This document shows positions 14,041 to 27,535 of a stretch of DNA of 64,000 nt, in pieces. The notes under the pieces are model-generated. The model did no database searches, was not told the origin of the DNA, and was given only the letters and a program-made list of their open reading frames with translations. The position numbers were made by a program, and so were the translations under genes. Where the stretch lies: positions 62,001 through 126,000 of the forward strand of contig JABVXU010000052.1 in the NCBI GenBank assembly GCA_013365365.1. The letters run 5' to 3'. Position 1 is the stretch's first letter; each line of letters begins with the position of its first letter. The stretch is from Cruorifilaria tuberocauda (taxonomy: Eukaryota; Nematoda; Chromadorea; Rhabditida; Onchocercidae).

Positions 14041-17000
14041 TCAGTTGGAAAAGCTCAACGTCTCACTGTCATTTATATTTTACAAAATTTTTCATCCACT
14101 CGCTCTAAATTTTTATATCATATATTTACAACTTTTCAATTACTACCACGATGTGCACATTTTATCATTATTCAAACTGATAATGTTTCTGATAAAAACA
14201 AACTGGTATGAATGATGATAACATTTTTAATGTCTTTATCGATCAATGAAAAACTATGGCAACATTTAGAAATTAAATGCAAATTAAGTTTTGAGAAAAT
14301 AAGAAAAAACAAAAGGTTAAAAAAAATGACAGTTTATGTACTTATTGCTATGAAATATAAATTGATAAAATTGAATTGGAAGAAAGGCATTAACATAGTT
14401 CATGATATATTTGATAAATTAATGCAAATTTTGTCAGTCTCTTCAAAAGTTCTGAGCTTATGTAATATCAGTAAGTAAGCGATATGAAATGATAATAGGA
14501 ATTTTAGATTTCATGAGGAACTTGAAGTGTAAAAAAATTTTCGGAAGAAATACAAGGAAAATAAAACTTAGAATTCGATTGCTAAATGATTCATTTTCTC
14601 ATAGCATATCGCCAATTTTTGATACAGAAATTGAGAGTTAAATTTGCAAAATGGTACCTTGTCAGAAAATCGCATTTTTCAAAATCTAAATATCCAGTCT
14701 TTCAAAACTGTAGACTTGATTTAAGAAAAAAGACAATAACGATCTAACTCTCCCTCTCTCTTCCTTTCCCTTCCTCTCCTCTTATCTCTTTGTTCCTCCC
14801 TTATGCCTAACTAGAAACAGAATTATCATATGAACTGAGATATTTCACCGAAAAATCTCCTTGACATAGTGATTCTGAAGACTTTACAGAAACCGATATA
14901 GCGGATATCTGGGATATATACCTTTTAATGCCTGCATCTATCTCTCTATAGATTTTTTGAATTGTTTTAATACATGGAATAGAAATTAGTGGAATGCTCA
15001 CAAACTACTGCACTTTCACATCTTTTATCACTTGGTTACTGGTTGATTGGTGGATTTATCGATAAGTAAAACAATGAATCACTTTAATTAAATTTGTCAT
15101 GTAAAAAGAAATAAATGAAAGCGAGGAATAAAATAATTTGAAAAAAGTTGAATCAAAGATAAAAAACTGATAATAAATACTGTGATTTGGTAAAAAAATG
15201 ATTTATTAATGAAAGTTGTTTTCAACACTGATCATAATTATTCGTCCACTTTTATCATGATAACAGCAATTTCATTTGTTCCTGAAGATTCTAACAACAT
15301 CTTAGAAGTATGAAACAGATGAAAAAATAATATTAATAACTGTAGATTAATTGCACACCACAATGTTACGATCTGATTTTCAACAGTATAAATTTCTATC
15401 AAATAATCATTTGTGATAAAGATTGAAATGGTAATTTATAGATTGATTTCAATAATTACTGTCATATATCTCCCGAAGCTTTAATATTCGTAATCATTTA
15501 TGTAAATATTTAGAAGAATCTTCCAACAATATCACCACCAAAAATGTTTAAATTACCACAATATTTGGACGCTTCATTCTAAGCTTTCCAAAAATTTATA
15601 TTGAAAAATACAATTTATCAATACAAATTATAATCATTTTCTTTATACGAATGCTTTATCAAACATTCATGATATTAATGACATGACTTTATAAAAAAAG
15701 AAAATTTCAGTTGGATCTCTTTGAATAGATTTTGAACTGAATGAATTTCATCTCATTCATTTGACAGTAGAGCTGATAAAAGATCAGAAAAGATTTAAAT
15801 AACTCGATTTTAAAGAAGATTGCATCGTCGATCAAAGATTTTTTGAGCTCTCTCCTCCACTTGCGATCTCCTCTTTCCTCCTTCCCTATTTTTATTTCTT
15901 GTTCCATGTTTATACTAATTATAACAGTCGCATTTCTAATCTAAGTAATTAATTAACCACACGCATATTAGTTCTTAGTGCTAGAAGTCAGAGCAAATCG
16001 ATTTCAAAATTATTACTGTCCTCCCGGACAATCAACAAGACATGATATGCTGCTAAACTGAAAACGATCATCGGAAATTATTTGCTTCAGCCATTAATAA
16101 TATTCCTTTTACTTTATTATATAATGTCAAATTAAGATATTTGATGAAAATTAATTCACTAATATTATACTAATGTGTTGAATCAAAGAAGAAACAAATG
16201 TGATTAACTTTTAATGATATGAACCTAATTTAGTATCCCAAGAAGTTTATCAAATATTTTAGTTAAAAAAAATCATCCATTGATTCCACTGGCTAAATCT
16301 TCATGAATCATGAAATGGAAACGCTCAAATAATTATGATAAAGTTTCCAAGGCCTGAATTTCTTTTTCTCTTGCAGAGATTGTTTAATAAAACAAATGAC
16401 ACTTACCATGAGTTAGAATTAGAAGGAAAAAGATGTGAATAATAACATGAATTCGAAAGAAAAAGAAAATGACGAAATAAAAGTTTTGATATTTAGAGAA
16501 ATTTTATTGAACACTAAAAAAATCTAACAGCAAAATGAATAGTTTACATAAGAGAACATAGCAAGAAGGCACAACTTTCTAAACTTTTCATATTATAATT
16601 TAATGAATCATTAGGAACTTAAATGGAAAATTTTTCGAGAATACCGAAAACGGGTGCTATTTTTTCCGCAATTTTGCTACTTAGCACTTCCTGAAACACT
16701 TTTTCTTTTTTTAAAAAACACGAAGTGCAAAAACACGAGATATTTTTTCATTCTGTGGTAACCACTTCAATCTTTCTTTTTTTCACTAGTCATCAGATAC
16801 ATAGAAAAATACTTAAATTTTTAGTTCTACCAAAATATTTATTTAAGGATTATTTTTAAAAGAAAAAAACTTCCTTTCAATCTCAATCTATTTAAAGAAT
16901 TTAAAAAATCAGTTGAAAACTAGTTGAAAGTTTTTTTAATTCGAAGAGATGAATTTACGCGGAAACAATGGGTTATTTTCCTTTTCTTATTGATTTCCAT

Positions 17001-18910
17001 ATATCATTAACTAAGGAAGATAAAATATGATTCATATGTAGTTTACATGAAGTAGAATGAATATATTGTTTATCAAACAGTGAAATATACCTATCAAATT
17101 TCTTCATCAATTCTAAATTGTTAATTTAATCAGACAAAATGAGAAAAAATGTATTTTGCAGAAAAATGTGAAAAAAATTGGAAAAACTTCCAAGATTTGT
17201 TAAACCTGTTTCTTTTGTTTACAAAGTGGACAAAAAATAAGAGAAGAGATACCGCATATTTGTATTGAATGGAAACGAAATAAAATAGATTTTATAATGA
17301 AGTATGAAGTGAAGAAACTAACAACTGAACGCTAATGGTATTCGATGGCAGGCGCAATTAGACGCAAGCGCATTGGACCAACTCCGACATTTCTGTCTCA
17401 TTCCGCTAAATATCCTTCTTTTCTTCTTTTATCATATCGCTTTTTTTTATCGTTGTACCATTTATTTATAATAATAACTGGAAATTCTTTTTCTTCTTAT
17501 TATTAAATGACAAAAAAATCACGCTTTTTACGAGAGATTAAATTGCAAAGAAGATGGAAACACAAAAAGAAAGCGAAAGGGAGAGAAAAAGGGAAAAGGA
17601 TGTGATATAAAGAGAAAATATGACGTCAATAACTTGATATTAATACAACAACAATAAACGAAATGAAATAAGAGTGTTAAAAAGTATATATACAATAAGT
17701 AGAATGCAAATACGAGAGGATTTATACTGATCAAGTAAAGGGAGAATTTAGTGGAGGAGCAGGATAAGCAAAAGATAATTCAATAGAAAAAGATGAAGGT
17801 TACAATAAAGCGATTGAAGGGAAGAAATAAAAAGAACTAAAGGTACAATAAGAGTAAATATGGTATATAAAATAGTGATGGTAATGCTCACTTCTACTTA
17901 TATGTTTTTTTGTAATTTATCTCTTTTTTTCTTCTGTAAATGTTGAAAATTTTTGTATGCGAATATTTAAAGTATGCAGAAATGGAGTGAAAAATTGTAG
18001 ATTTGAGTAGAAAAAGATCTCACCTTTAGCTTCTTAAAGAAACGATTTTAATTACCGATGTCAAAAAACTGATACTGCAGAAGAAGAGAAGGGATTTTGT
18101 ATGAAATAAGTTATAATTAATTTCTAAATTCATTTGTGAATATTAAAATCTTACGGTGGAGAAACCGTTCGGATTTGCTTTTTCCATTCTTAATTCTTAG
18201 CATGAAATATATTAGGAAGCAACTGTACTCCTCATTTCTTTGATCTTTTCACCTTCCATGCCTTATAAATGGTAAGTTCTTTCAAAAAATAGGACAAAAA
18301 GACCATAACTCAACAATCATGTATCCAAAATCACACTGATAATAGATTGTAACAAATATTCCTGAATTCCTATATTTTGGATCATATATGAAAGAAAGGA
18401 AAGAAATAAAAGGGTGATTAAAGCCTTTAAGAAAATTGCGCATCGATGCATTTGGTGATAGTGTAATAATGCAACTAAAGATAGAATCAAAAAGAAAGGG
18501 GGAAAGTGGTGAGTGAAAATTACCAAACTGAAGCAGTGGATGATATGACAGATATGCTGATCAGTTCGGGAGGAATGGAACTCACAGATAAGGGAAGAAG
18601 GTCTTCGTAATCACTGAATGTCAAAAACGATCAGCAGTATTAAAAGTGGTGCTTTGGTCTAGAGTCAATTCGCGACTCTCGCAAATTTATATTTTTTAAA
18701 TAATTATTGACACCGGTGGAGGAATTTATTAGAGATATTATTGATAATAGTTTAAGGTTAGGTTAGAATAATGAAGGATTTTTATCTTTTCTGAGCTCTA
18801 ATATATGGATTAAACGTGATAAGTTATGAATTCAAGTACGAGTTGAGGTTTTTGGATGAAGCAGTAGGTTTTCTCATATTATTCAAATAAAATATCTTAG
18901 ATAAACACTA

Positions 18911-18921
18911 AATAATTTCAG
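18911..18921 (+). promoter_or_regulatory. splice or spliced-leader acceptor just upstream of the BTBD7-like start
   Basis: AATAATTTCAG ends at 18921, 23 bases before the ATG at 18945. No coding exon upstream could be joined in frame. This is therefore either an SL trans-splice site or the end of a 5'UTR intron. Confidence 0.5.
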
Positions 18922-18944
18922 AAAGGTATGCCAGTGTGAAATTA

Positions 18945-21900
18945 ATGGGCGCATTGAGTAGCAGTGTTCAGAAAGAATCGAGACCTGATTGGATTGCGCC
19001 AACCTCAACACGTAAGGGTAATAATGTTCAGCACAATCATTTAGCATCACTTCTTGTCCATAACAATTGTTTTACCGGGAAATTAACAAATTTTCGTCGG
19101 CGACGAAAGGTAATTGTAATTTTTTCAAATTAGAATTATTAGAATAGAAATTAGAGTAGAAGTTAGAAATTAGAATAGAAGCATAATTCAAATTGCTGAA
19201 ATGGTAGGCTCTTTGTAATAGTTTTCACGAAATTAAAAAGTTGTTTGTTTCGGTTCCCAATCTCTATCCTCTTCGGAAAATTCCGTAATTTATTTGTATT
19301 ATTTTATTTGGCAATGAATCGAATACACAGTGGATTGTAGAATTCATTGTAAAGATTTTAATTTGCTTTCTTTGGATTTTTTAGATTTTGGATTTATAAA
19401 AATTATAAAAAGATTATATGACATCAGTTTCCGTAAGACCTATATTATTATTATTTCACGGAATTAAATAGAAAAGTGAAAAATATTTAGCTTTAGAGTT
19501 TTCATTGCAGTATCAACAAATATCACGCGAAGATCAGCGTGCTTTTTGTGATCTTATTAGTCACTGGACAAACGCTGAACTTGTTGCTTTATTTACGGAA
19601 ATGAAAAGTGCCTGTGGTGTACGAGAATTGATTTCGATAGCTGAAGAAGCGCGACCGAGCACATCTGTTCTCGCAACAGATCTGCTCAATGCATGGAAAA
19701 ACGAAGTAGTTTCTGATTGCTTTGTCATACATAAGGTAATTATGACTTTGTTTTTCACTAATAATTCAAAGACTAGCTAAACTTTTTTGTTTACATTTCT
19801 TTTGAAATTCATTCAGTTGCTTTCTGATTGATGGCTTTTTCATTAGTTTTAACTCTATTATTAGACCTTAAAGTTTCTATTCAAGGAACTTTTGACTAAA
19901 AGTAATAGAATAATATTCATCTATATTCATTTATTTTTCGTTGGTTCGCAAAACGTCTAAAGTAAGGTATCTGCAGAAAGAGAGATAAATAATGACAAAG
20001 AGTTTGTTCGCATCTATTTCTCTGTGACTTAATTGTTATTAGTATTTTGAAACGGATCTGATGTTTGCTATGCAAAATTAATTTTTTTTTTTATTTTGTG
20101 TCTTCTCGCATTTTCTTGGATTATTATGCTGTTTATTTTCTAAATATGCCTTTGACATAGAAGATATATTTTATTACAGGGGCTAAATTTCATAACTTCC
20201 AGGGATCTCGTTATGCTGCTCACTCATTTATACTCCGAGCACGTTGTCGATATTTCTCTGATTTCTGGGATTCACTAGTCGTACAACAGTCGGATGATGC
20301 GAAATTGGAAATTCTGTTCATGGATAACAGTTTATCATCAGAGCAATTCCAAGCAATGTTGTATTATATTTATTCTGGTGAATACGATAAGTCATTATGT
20401 GATTCCGATCGACAGTCGTTTGATGCCGTTTTGCAAAGGTTTCATTTCGAGCAAATTAACAAATTGATTTTGTTTATTATAAAATTATTTCATCATAAAT
20501 CTTAGATTACTTTTTTTTTAAAATTACATTCAATCTTTCTCTAAGACCGCAGGTTTTCAATAAAATTAATATCGAAATTTCTCATTCAAAACCAAAAGAA
20601 ATCTTGATCTGTAGATAATTAGCCTAACAAATAATGGGCATGCCGAACAGAGACAACTTTGGATACGATTATCGTGCCCACATTCATAAAGCATTTATAA
20701 TTTCAAGGTATGGTTGTGGTTCGTCGCTTTCTAATGATCTCATGGCGGCGGATTTCCAAGAAGATGAATGCACTTTAGTTTTTACAGCGAGAAGCAGTAA
20801 TACTTTGATTAAATCCCTACATTATTTGTGATTTGTTATGTCAGTATTTTAGATATAGATTGTAAAATTTTCAGGCGAAAAGAATCATAATAAGGATCGT
20901 GATTATCGGGTGAAATGTTCGGGAATAGTTCTGGCAGCGCGATCCAGTTATTTGCGATCTTTGATAGAAAAGCGTATTTTATGTGATGAAGAATTAAAAA
21001 TTGTTATCAATGAACAGCTTTTTCCACGTACATATGCACGTATTATTTTGAATGCAATTTACACCGATCGATTAGATCTGAATAAGGTATCAATGTTTAA
21101 TATTAAGTGAGCAATCTTAACTGTATTGTTTTGGATATCCTTTGTAAGCCTTTTTTACGAATCATGGAAGTATTTTTCGTTTAATATGAATTTATAGATG
21201 CAAGAGGAATGCCAAGTATCGGTAAGCAGCTTGAGTGAAGTACAAGCAATTGCATCTGGACAACGGCACCTTGCTCCTCTTCGTCATGCTATTGATATAT
21301 TTCATATAGCACAATTTCTTAATCTTCCTTATTTAATGCACGGTTGGTATATTACGAGAGTATCTTTGCTTCCCTAGCGAAAATGTCAATTTTACTAACA
21401 TTTCTTTTTCAAGCGTGGATCATTTCATTTTCGATAGTTGATTATACGAGAAGCAATTGTTTCTTGCCTTTTTTAGTCTGCGAAGACACTATCGTAGCAC
21501 AAATGTCTATAGAAACGGTTGGAAGTCTTTGGAATTGGGCATGCGAAACCGGTGGTTCTGCATATGTTCGTCGTCAATGTGTCGCATTCCTTCGTTCTGA
21601 TTTCTCTCGAATTTGTTCTTCACATTTACTTTTTGAGTTAGAAAAAGATTTGCTGAAGAGTTGCCTGCTTTCCGATTATGTTCAGGTTTTTCAGTTGTTT
21701 TTTTTTTACTTTATTATTTCTTTTATAACATGTAATATCTTTTTGCACATTTCCGAATTACACCGACTGAAAATCTAGTATTGGGAATAAGATAGTTTAT
21801 TGAGATAAACTATCATAACATATATTTCGGTAATCAAACTAACTCCGTAATATTTATCGCTATTTGGTGTATGTTGTGTATATGCAGTGTGCTGAAGTGA

Positions 21901-23788
21901 AAATTTTGGAAGCAGTAATACGATGGGGTGAACATGAATTGATGCGACGAATGGAGGAACGAGAACCAAATTTGATCGCCAATACCACCCACAGTATTAG
22001 TAGGAAAGGCATTCGCCGTTCTGAGTTGAATGATGGGGAACTGAAGAGCATTTTGTCAGATTTATTACCTCTTGTTCGGATCGATTACATTCTTCCTCCA
22101 TTCCACCAGGTAATAGCTTATTTTTGGTAAAATAAATGTTCTGTTTCAGTCTTGATCTTCGATTTGTCTTTTTATTCATAATTTAGCTACTTTTATTGAT
22201 GGATTTATTTAGCTTTTTTATAATACTACAGAGTTTGAATGCTGCTTATAAACGGGGTCTGTTGGATAGATCACCACACATGGATTTATTTGGCCAACGT
22301 TATCCTGATAGCAGATCGCCGGATGTGAATCCTGATGCACACTGGTTTGATCATAGTGTACCACGCCGACATTCTGCTGGACCACGGCTTCTGTTACCAT
22401 ACATTATAGTTTGTTTTCATAAACTCTCATCATGTTTTTGCAGCTTCGTACACTTCATTCTCTAATTTTTACAATTATTTTTATGGTATTAATAAACTAC
22501 TTTACTTCTGTTCACTTATTTAGTTTTTTTCTAGGAAATCCAGAAGCGATTGAGACATTTGTGTAAAAATGAAGAAGATATATCATTTACATTACAACAG
22601 AAAACTTTTCCTGCCGATGGACTAAAACTTTCCGTTAACAATTTGTCGCCAGAAATCATTTCCGAAAAACTAAAACTAAAGGTTTGATCTTATTCTAAAA
22701 CTTTTTTCATGAGTAAAAGATTTCTTAATCTGTTGTTTTAGACATGGATGGGCTTTCAAATTCGAAATATAGCATATATGCACTCATAAAGATTATTTGG
22801 TCGACGTTAATTGAAGACAAAAAAAATGGAATATTTTGGCGTACAAATTGCATGGTCTTCATATACACCTCAAGATTTCAGATTGAAAAGCGTGTGAAGG
22901 AATTAGCCAAAGATGATTTATTGACAAAAATATCTTGTTGTGGTTGTTCACACCATCTTGAGTTAGCCATCGAGCAGGTTAACCTTTTTGTCTACTAAGT
23001 TTTCCCAGATTTTCGATCTTTTAAATCATTAATGTTCCCTTATTTTCTTTACCTCGATTTCAGATTCGTCTTCGTGTACTTCGAGAGCTAAATGTGGATG
23101 AGGGGTGTGTAGAACTGTCATGTATTTGTTCGGGATCAAAACGAAATTTACTATCACATTATTATTCCAGCCAACCAACAGTCGCCTGTGATGCCGTCAA
23201 TATTGACATTCCGTCTTCATCTACAGCGCTTTCTAAGAGTAGTATCTTATTTATTTATTTATTTGTTTTGATATACTTGTTTAGATAGAATTGTGCAGAT
23301 AGAATTGTTGATCTCGATTCAAGAAAAATGGAATTTGCTAAGAGACAAAAAAAAGTTATTGTATGCTTACTCATATAGGAATTTTTAATAATGGTAAAAT
23401 ATAAACTCTAAAGCAGTCTATATAATGCAGTTTTTGATACATTGGATTTACTACTATACACATGAAAATAAATAAATCCCTTATTCAAGTTAAATTAGAG
23501 CGAATTCAGTATTCTTTTTTTTGCTTTTTTATGATCTACTTAATAGTTTATTTTTTGTTCAATTTGATATAACTTCAACTCACAGTTATTGATTATTTTC
23601 TTCTAATCATAGTAATCAGCACTATTTCCTTCTTCAGTTTTATATTCTTCACATCTTTTTATTTCTCATGAAGTTAAGAAGAATTCCATGATATTTTTCT
23701 TTCCAGCAGTGTTTTTTTTTTATTTTTTTCAGATAACTATGGCAAAAGCTGCTTACCAGATGTACTGCGCAATGAATCCACTCTGTAA
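18945..23788 (+). CDS. BTBD7: BTBD7-like protein with two BTB domains and a BACK region
   Basis: Thirteen predicted exons: 18945-19109, 19511-19735, 20203-20438, about 20623-20796, 20875-21086, 21198-21342, 21477-21685, 21888-22109, 22232-22408, 22535-22681, 22882-22977, 23064-23238, 23733-23788. They give about 745 residues. Collinearity with vertebrate BTBD7 runs nearly end to end: start MGALSSSV (human MGANAS), first BTB (HSFILRARCRYF), second BTB (GIVLAARSSYLRSLIEKR, then FPRTYARIILNAIYTD), BACK-like part (WGEHELMRRMEEREPNLI, LLPLVRIDYILP) and IRLRVLRELNVDEG. Gly2 plus Ser6 fits N-myristoylation. The long proline-rich tail of vertebrate BTBD7 is absent. All junctions are in phase except entry to exon 4, where the homologous frame is interrupted. 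BTBD7 is linked to epithelial remodelling and cullin-type BTB functions; the role here is inferred. Confidence 0.92.
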
Positions 23789-23890
23789 TACTTACACATA
23801 ATATATATAAACAATGATCGTAACTACACATTTTATTTTCGCTAGTTCAAACAAATGTAAAATTGATTGTTCAGTATTGTTTTCTGTATA

Positions 23891-23896
23891 AATAAA
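23891..23896 (+). terminator. polyadenylation signal of the BTBD7-like gene
   Basis: AATAAA, overlapping further AATAAA copies, lies about 100 bases after the stop codon at 23786-23788 and at the end of an AT-rich 3'UTR. Confidence 0.6.
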
Positions 23897-25038
23897 TAAA
23901 TAATTTGGTTCTACAAATGAATTATCATATTTATTTATGATTTGTTTGTGAAAATAATAAAAATTTGCGGGATATTTTGAATTCAAAATTTAATTCTTTT
24001 TGATCTTAGAAGCTAATTATGTCGTTGCCTCTCGAAACATTGAAACATTTACTATACGATTCTTCTATCTTATTTTATCTTTCTGCAGCTGCATGTGAAT
24101 CCTCATTTAATAAGAAAAAAATCTTCTGTTTTTTGCAATCAAGCTTTTTTGCACCAAAAACAGCAAATTGTGAACTTGTAAGCATGATGTGATTCAGAAA
24201 TGTAGTAATCAACTTTTTGATCCGATTAACAGTTCATGGATTTGTTGACTTGATTTATTTCACACTGATTTGTGAATGTTTATTTAATATTATGGATTGG
24301 TTTCCATAAGACAATCGTAGGCATTAATTATACTTTCCTCATAAAAAGCAATTAAAGTGAGAATTTCATGGCAACTGCTACAAAATACTAAGGGAGAACA
24401 GAACCGTTGATATGATTTTATTTGACCAAGAATCCAGTTTAATACTACTTCTGATTTTTATTTTAGTAATCTCGAAAATTTTGAGATATGATTAGCTCTT
24501 ATTGTTTTTGAAATCAACTCTTTAATTTAATTGAAAATCTGATGACTAATGATTTATTAACTGAAAATTTCTCAAAATCTACCCTAAATTGAATCGAAAT
24601 TTATTTTATTGTATAACTAAACATAATTCCCACATGTCGCTTAAGCTTTCATTTTTCTGTAAATGAAATAAATTTTATAAAAGTGTAATTTTGAGATATG
24701 AGAGGCCATTTGTTGTCACTTCAATCACTTTCACGAATCTTAATGTCAGTTTTTGAATGTGAAAATGACATAATACTAATACTGATAGTTTCTTTTTTTT
24801 TATTTTTTCTTTTGCTTTTGATGATTTAATAGAAATTTGAAATTTTTCACTCAAAAAACTTTGCAATTGAAATTCGACCGATTGGAAATAACAAGGAAGC
24901 GCGGATATGATGAACAGTTCCATCTGATTATTGCTGCTTTATTGCAACATTTTTCAATAAATTGAAAAATTATTTCTATTATAAGAGAAGCAATTTTTCG
25001 CATATCACGAAAGTTAATACTGATAGTATATCAGAAAT

Positions 25039-25098
25039 CTTCATTTGAAATATTCTTTTTCAAATGAAGCATTTTTGCGGTGAACATTTGAAATGTTC
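25039..25098. repeat. two adjacent small palindromes
   Basis: CTTCATTTGAAA (25039-25050) pairs with TTTCAAATGAAG (25058-25069) over 12 bp with a 7-base loop. A second palindrome, GAACATTTGAAATGTTC, follows at 25082-25098. Both share the core CATTTGAAAT, so the pair may be a duplicated motif. Confidence 0.7.
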
Positions 25099-26693
25099 TT
25101 TGATTACTTCGAAGAACGAATTCATCAGTTGCTGTTTTATTCCCAAAATAAATCACAGGGAATATAGATTGCTTCAGGTGCGATTATCCTTCCATTTCAT
25201 GAAATGAGTTAATATAGAACAAATCTTTGGCAAAAAAATTTTATTTAACTTATGAAAGAAATTTGAAATTCCTGAAATGGAAGTAAATAATCGGTAATTC
25301 ATCATTTCAGTGTATATCAGCTGTGATAAGCAATGATCACACCCAAAAATTTTTCACCTACTTTAATGAATGTTAGATGCTATTTCTAATTTTGTAAAGA
25401 AATAAACTTAAATCATTTAGGGAAACAAATTCAATCTTAATATTTATAGAAATTATTTTCTTCAACTAGAAGAGAAATATTGTTCATTGCTATTCCTATT
25501 GAAAATTTATGAAATTAAACAACGTCTTTTTAAAGCTGAGAAGAAAATTATTTTTAAAAATAAGTATCCTGTTTCACATTTCAATTAACTTCTTCGTATA
25601 AATCAACGAGTTATTGGATTCATGTAAATTTTTCAATTCTGCTTCATTCCTATTCCTGTTTAGTAATAAGTATGTTAAACATAATTCAGATGTTTAAATT
25701 TATTACGCACCTTTCTTAGCAACTCTATCTTTTGATTTTCATCAGTGATATTGTTTGTAACCTATCGGTGTTAAATCTTTTATTTCAAATTCGATCCTTA
25801 TAATAAATAGCTTTACGAAAAACGCCTATCAAATTTTGCAGAAAATTCCAAACACGAAAGCTTTTAGATATTTCAAACTTTTATTTATTTAACTATTTGT
25901 ATTACTGATCCCAAGAAACGGAAAGATTGTACATCCTGCATTTCAGCCAATCGTAATTGGTAGTGGTGAATGCAAATTTGAGTTTATTTAGCTTTAGAAA
26001 TGTAAATTTAATTTAAAGCAATTTACTGATTGCAGAACTATTTTAGACTGGCTTTTTCATGGAAAAGAAATAATGATAAGAAGAGTAAATGGCAAACGAA
26101 TTCAAGGAGGAAGCTGAAAGTTATTCCATTCATAAACATAATATATTAAGGGTGCAACAGAGCTTAATAATGCGCCTTATTTCAGTTCTTTCTAGTTCAT
26201 TTCCATGCTTAATCTAGACTTTGTGATAGTAAGATAAACACTGAATATGAAAATGAAAGAAAGAAATTAATAGATGAACTATTGGAACAATAGTCTTAAT
26301 TTATTATTTATCGCTTATGAATACAAAATACATTCATATATTTCAACTATTTCAGCCATTTAATTCACGTATAATTGATCCGTAAGATGTCTAATTACAT
26401 ATTATCGTTCTTATTTGATACTTGTATTTGCACTAAAATTTTAGCTTTCAAATAATCAATTCCGTTTAAAATTGGAAAGATTTATGAGTTATAAAGGTAT
26501 CTAGAAAGGATCCAAAGGTATAAATCTCCTTGGTTACGCGTCCTACTCTTTCATATATATTTGCTTTTTTAATCTTATCATTTAAATGCATACATTTTTA
26601 AATTTGCGGTAAATTTGGTAATCTCTAATAATTATGATGAAAATGCTCTCTTTCATATTCTCAGAAAATGCTAAATTAGAATTTTAATTTTTT

Positions 26694-26732
26694 TTTTATT
26701 CTCTCATTTCTTTTCTTTATTTGTGAGATTTT
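26694..26732. repeat. 39-bp direct repeat, copy 1
   Basis: Starts TTTTATTCTCTCATTTC and is identical to 27497-27535. Here the final unit GTGAGATTTT is tandemly duplicated. Weaker similarity continues for another 15-20 bases. Confidence 0.85.
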
Positions 26733-27496
26733 GTGAGATTTTTTCTGAAGTTTTCTCTTTTTTGTTTTTGCACTATAACTAAGAAAATTATCACAAAGAA
26801 TTTTTAAGAAACATTTTTTGCTTTTTCTATAAATTCCATTTGATTGTTAAATTTAATTATCCTGTAATTGAAATTCGGAAATGCGCAGTTACCTTGAAAA
26901 ATTATATGATTTGAGCGTTTTTGCAGACTTTGAAATTACGCAATTTTTTGGGAATCGCTGCAGTACTTGCAGTGCAGTTGTAAAAATTGCATTAAGTTTA
27001 AGAAAATAAATGAGCTTGAAAACTTTTCATCTAAAACTTGAGCTTTTGTTGAATTATTTATTTTCTTGAAATAGTTAAATATGCATGATCTTTCTTTCGA
27101 TTATAATTTATTTAACAAATCAAAGCAAACATTTCGGAAAAATAAATTTTCCTCACACTTATCACTGAATTCGCGAGAGAACATATTAAATTACAGCTAA
27201 ATTGTAATTAACAAATTTAGTCACTCAGTCGAAGCTGAAAATATTCTTTTCGTTCTTTTATACAGAAAGTCGACAATACTCTAAAGTATAATTCAAAGTT
27301 AGAATATAAGTAATCCTCTAACTAAGAATGAATTGTGCTGCTTTCTAGTATATATTTGTTTTTCAATATTAAAATTCAAATGAACTATTCGAGTATAACA
27401 AAGCAATTTGTTACGTGTCTTTCCCTTCATAGCTCATTCCTTCAAAGCTTTCCTATGTCTTCTCACTATCACTAATCTCAAATTTATTTCATAAAT

Positions 27497-27535
27497 TTTA
27501 TTCTCTCATTTCTTTTCTTTATTTGTGAGATTTTT
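27497..27535. repeat. 39-bp direct repeat, copy 2
   Basis: Exact copy of 26694-26732, about 800 bases downstream and some 470 bases before the start codon of the large extracellular protein gene. Confidence 0.85.

Larger units (their letters stand above)
6801..18920. other. long intergenic interval without recognised genes
   Basis: About 12 kb between the diverging ELL and BTBD7 genes. Open frames here are short (about 60-90 codons), rich in Lys/Asn/Ile/Phe and without recognisable motifs, as expected by chance in this base composition. It contains GA/CT and AC microsatellites (listed separately), a short hairpin at 14008-14040 and a GC-richer stretch near 17340-17400. It should hold the divergent promoters of both genes, but I can place neither. 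Non-coding RNA genes could have been missed. Confidence 0.7.
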
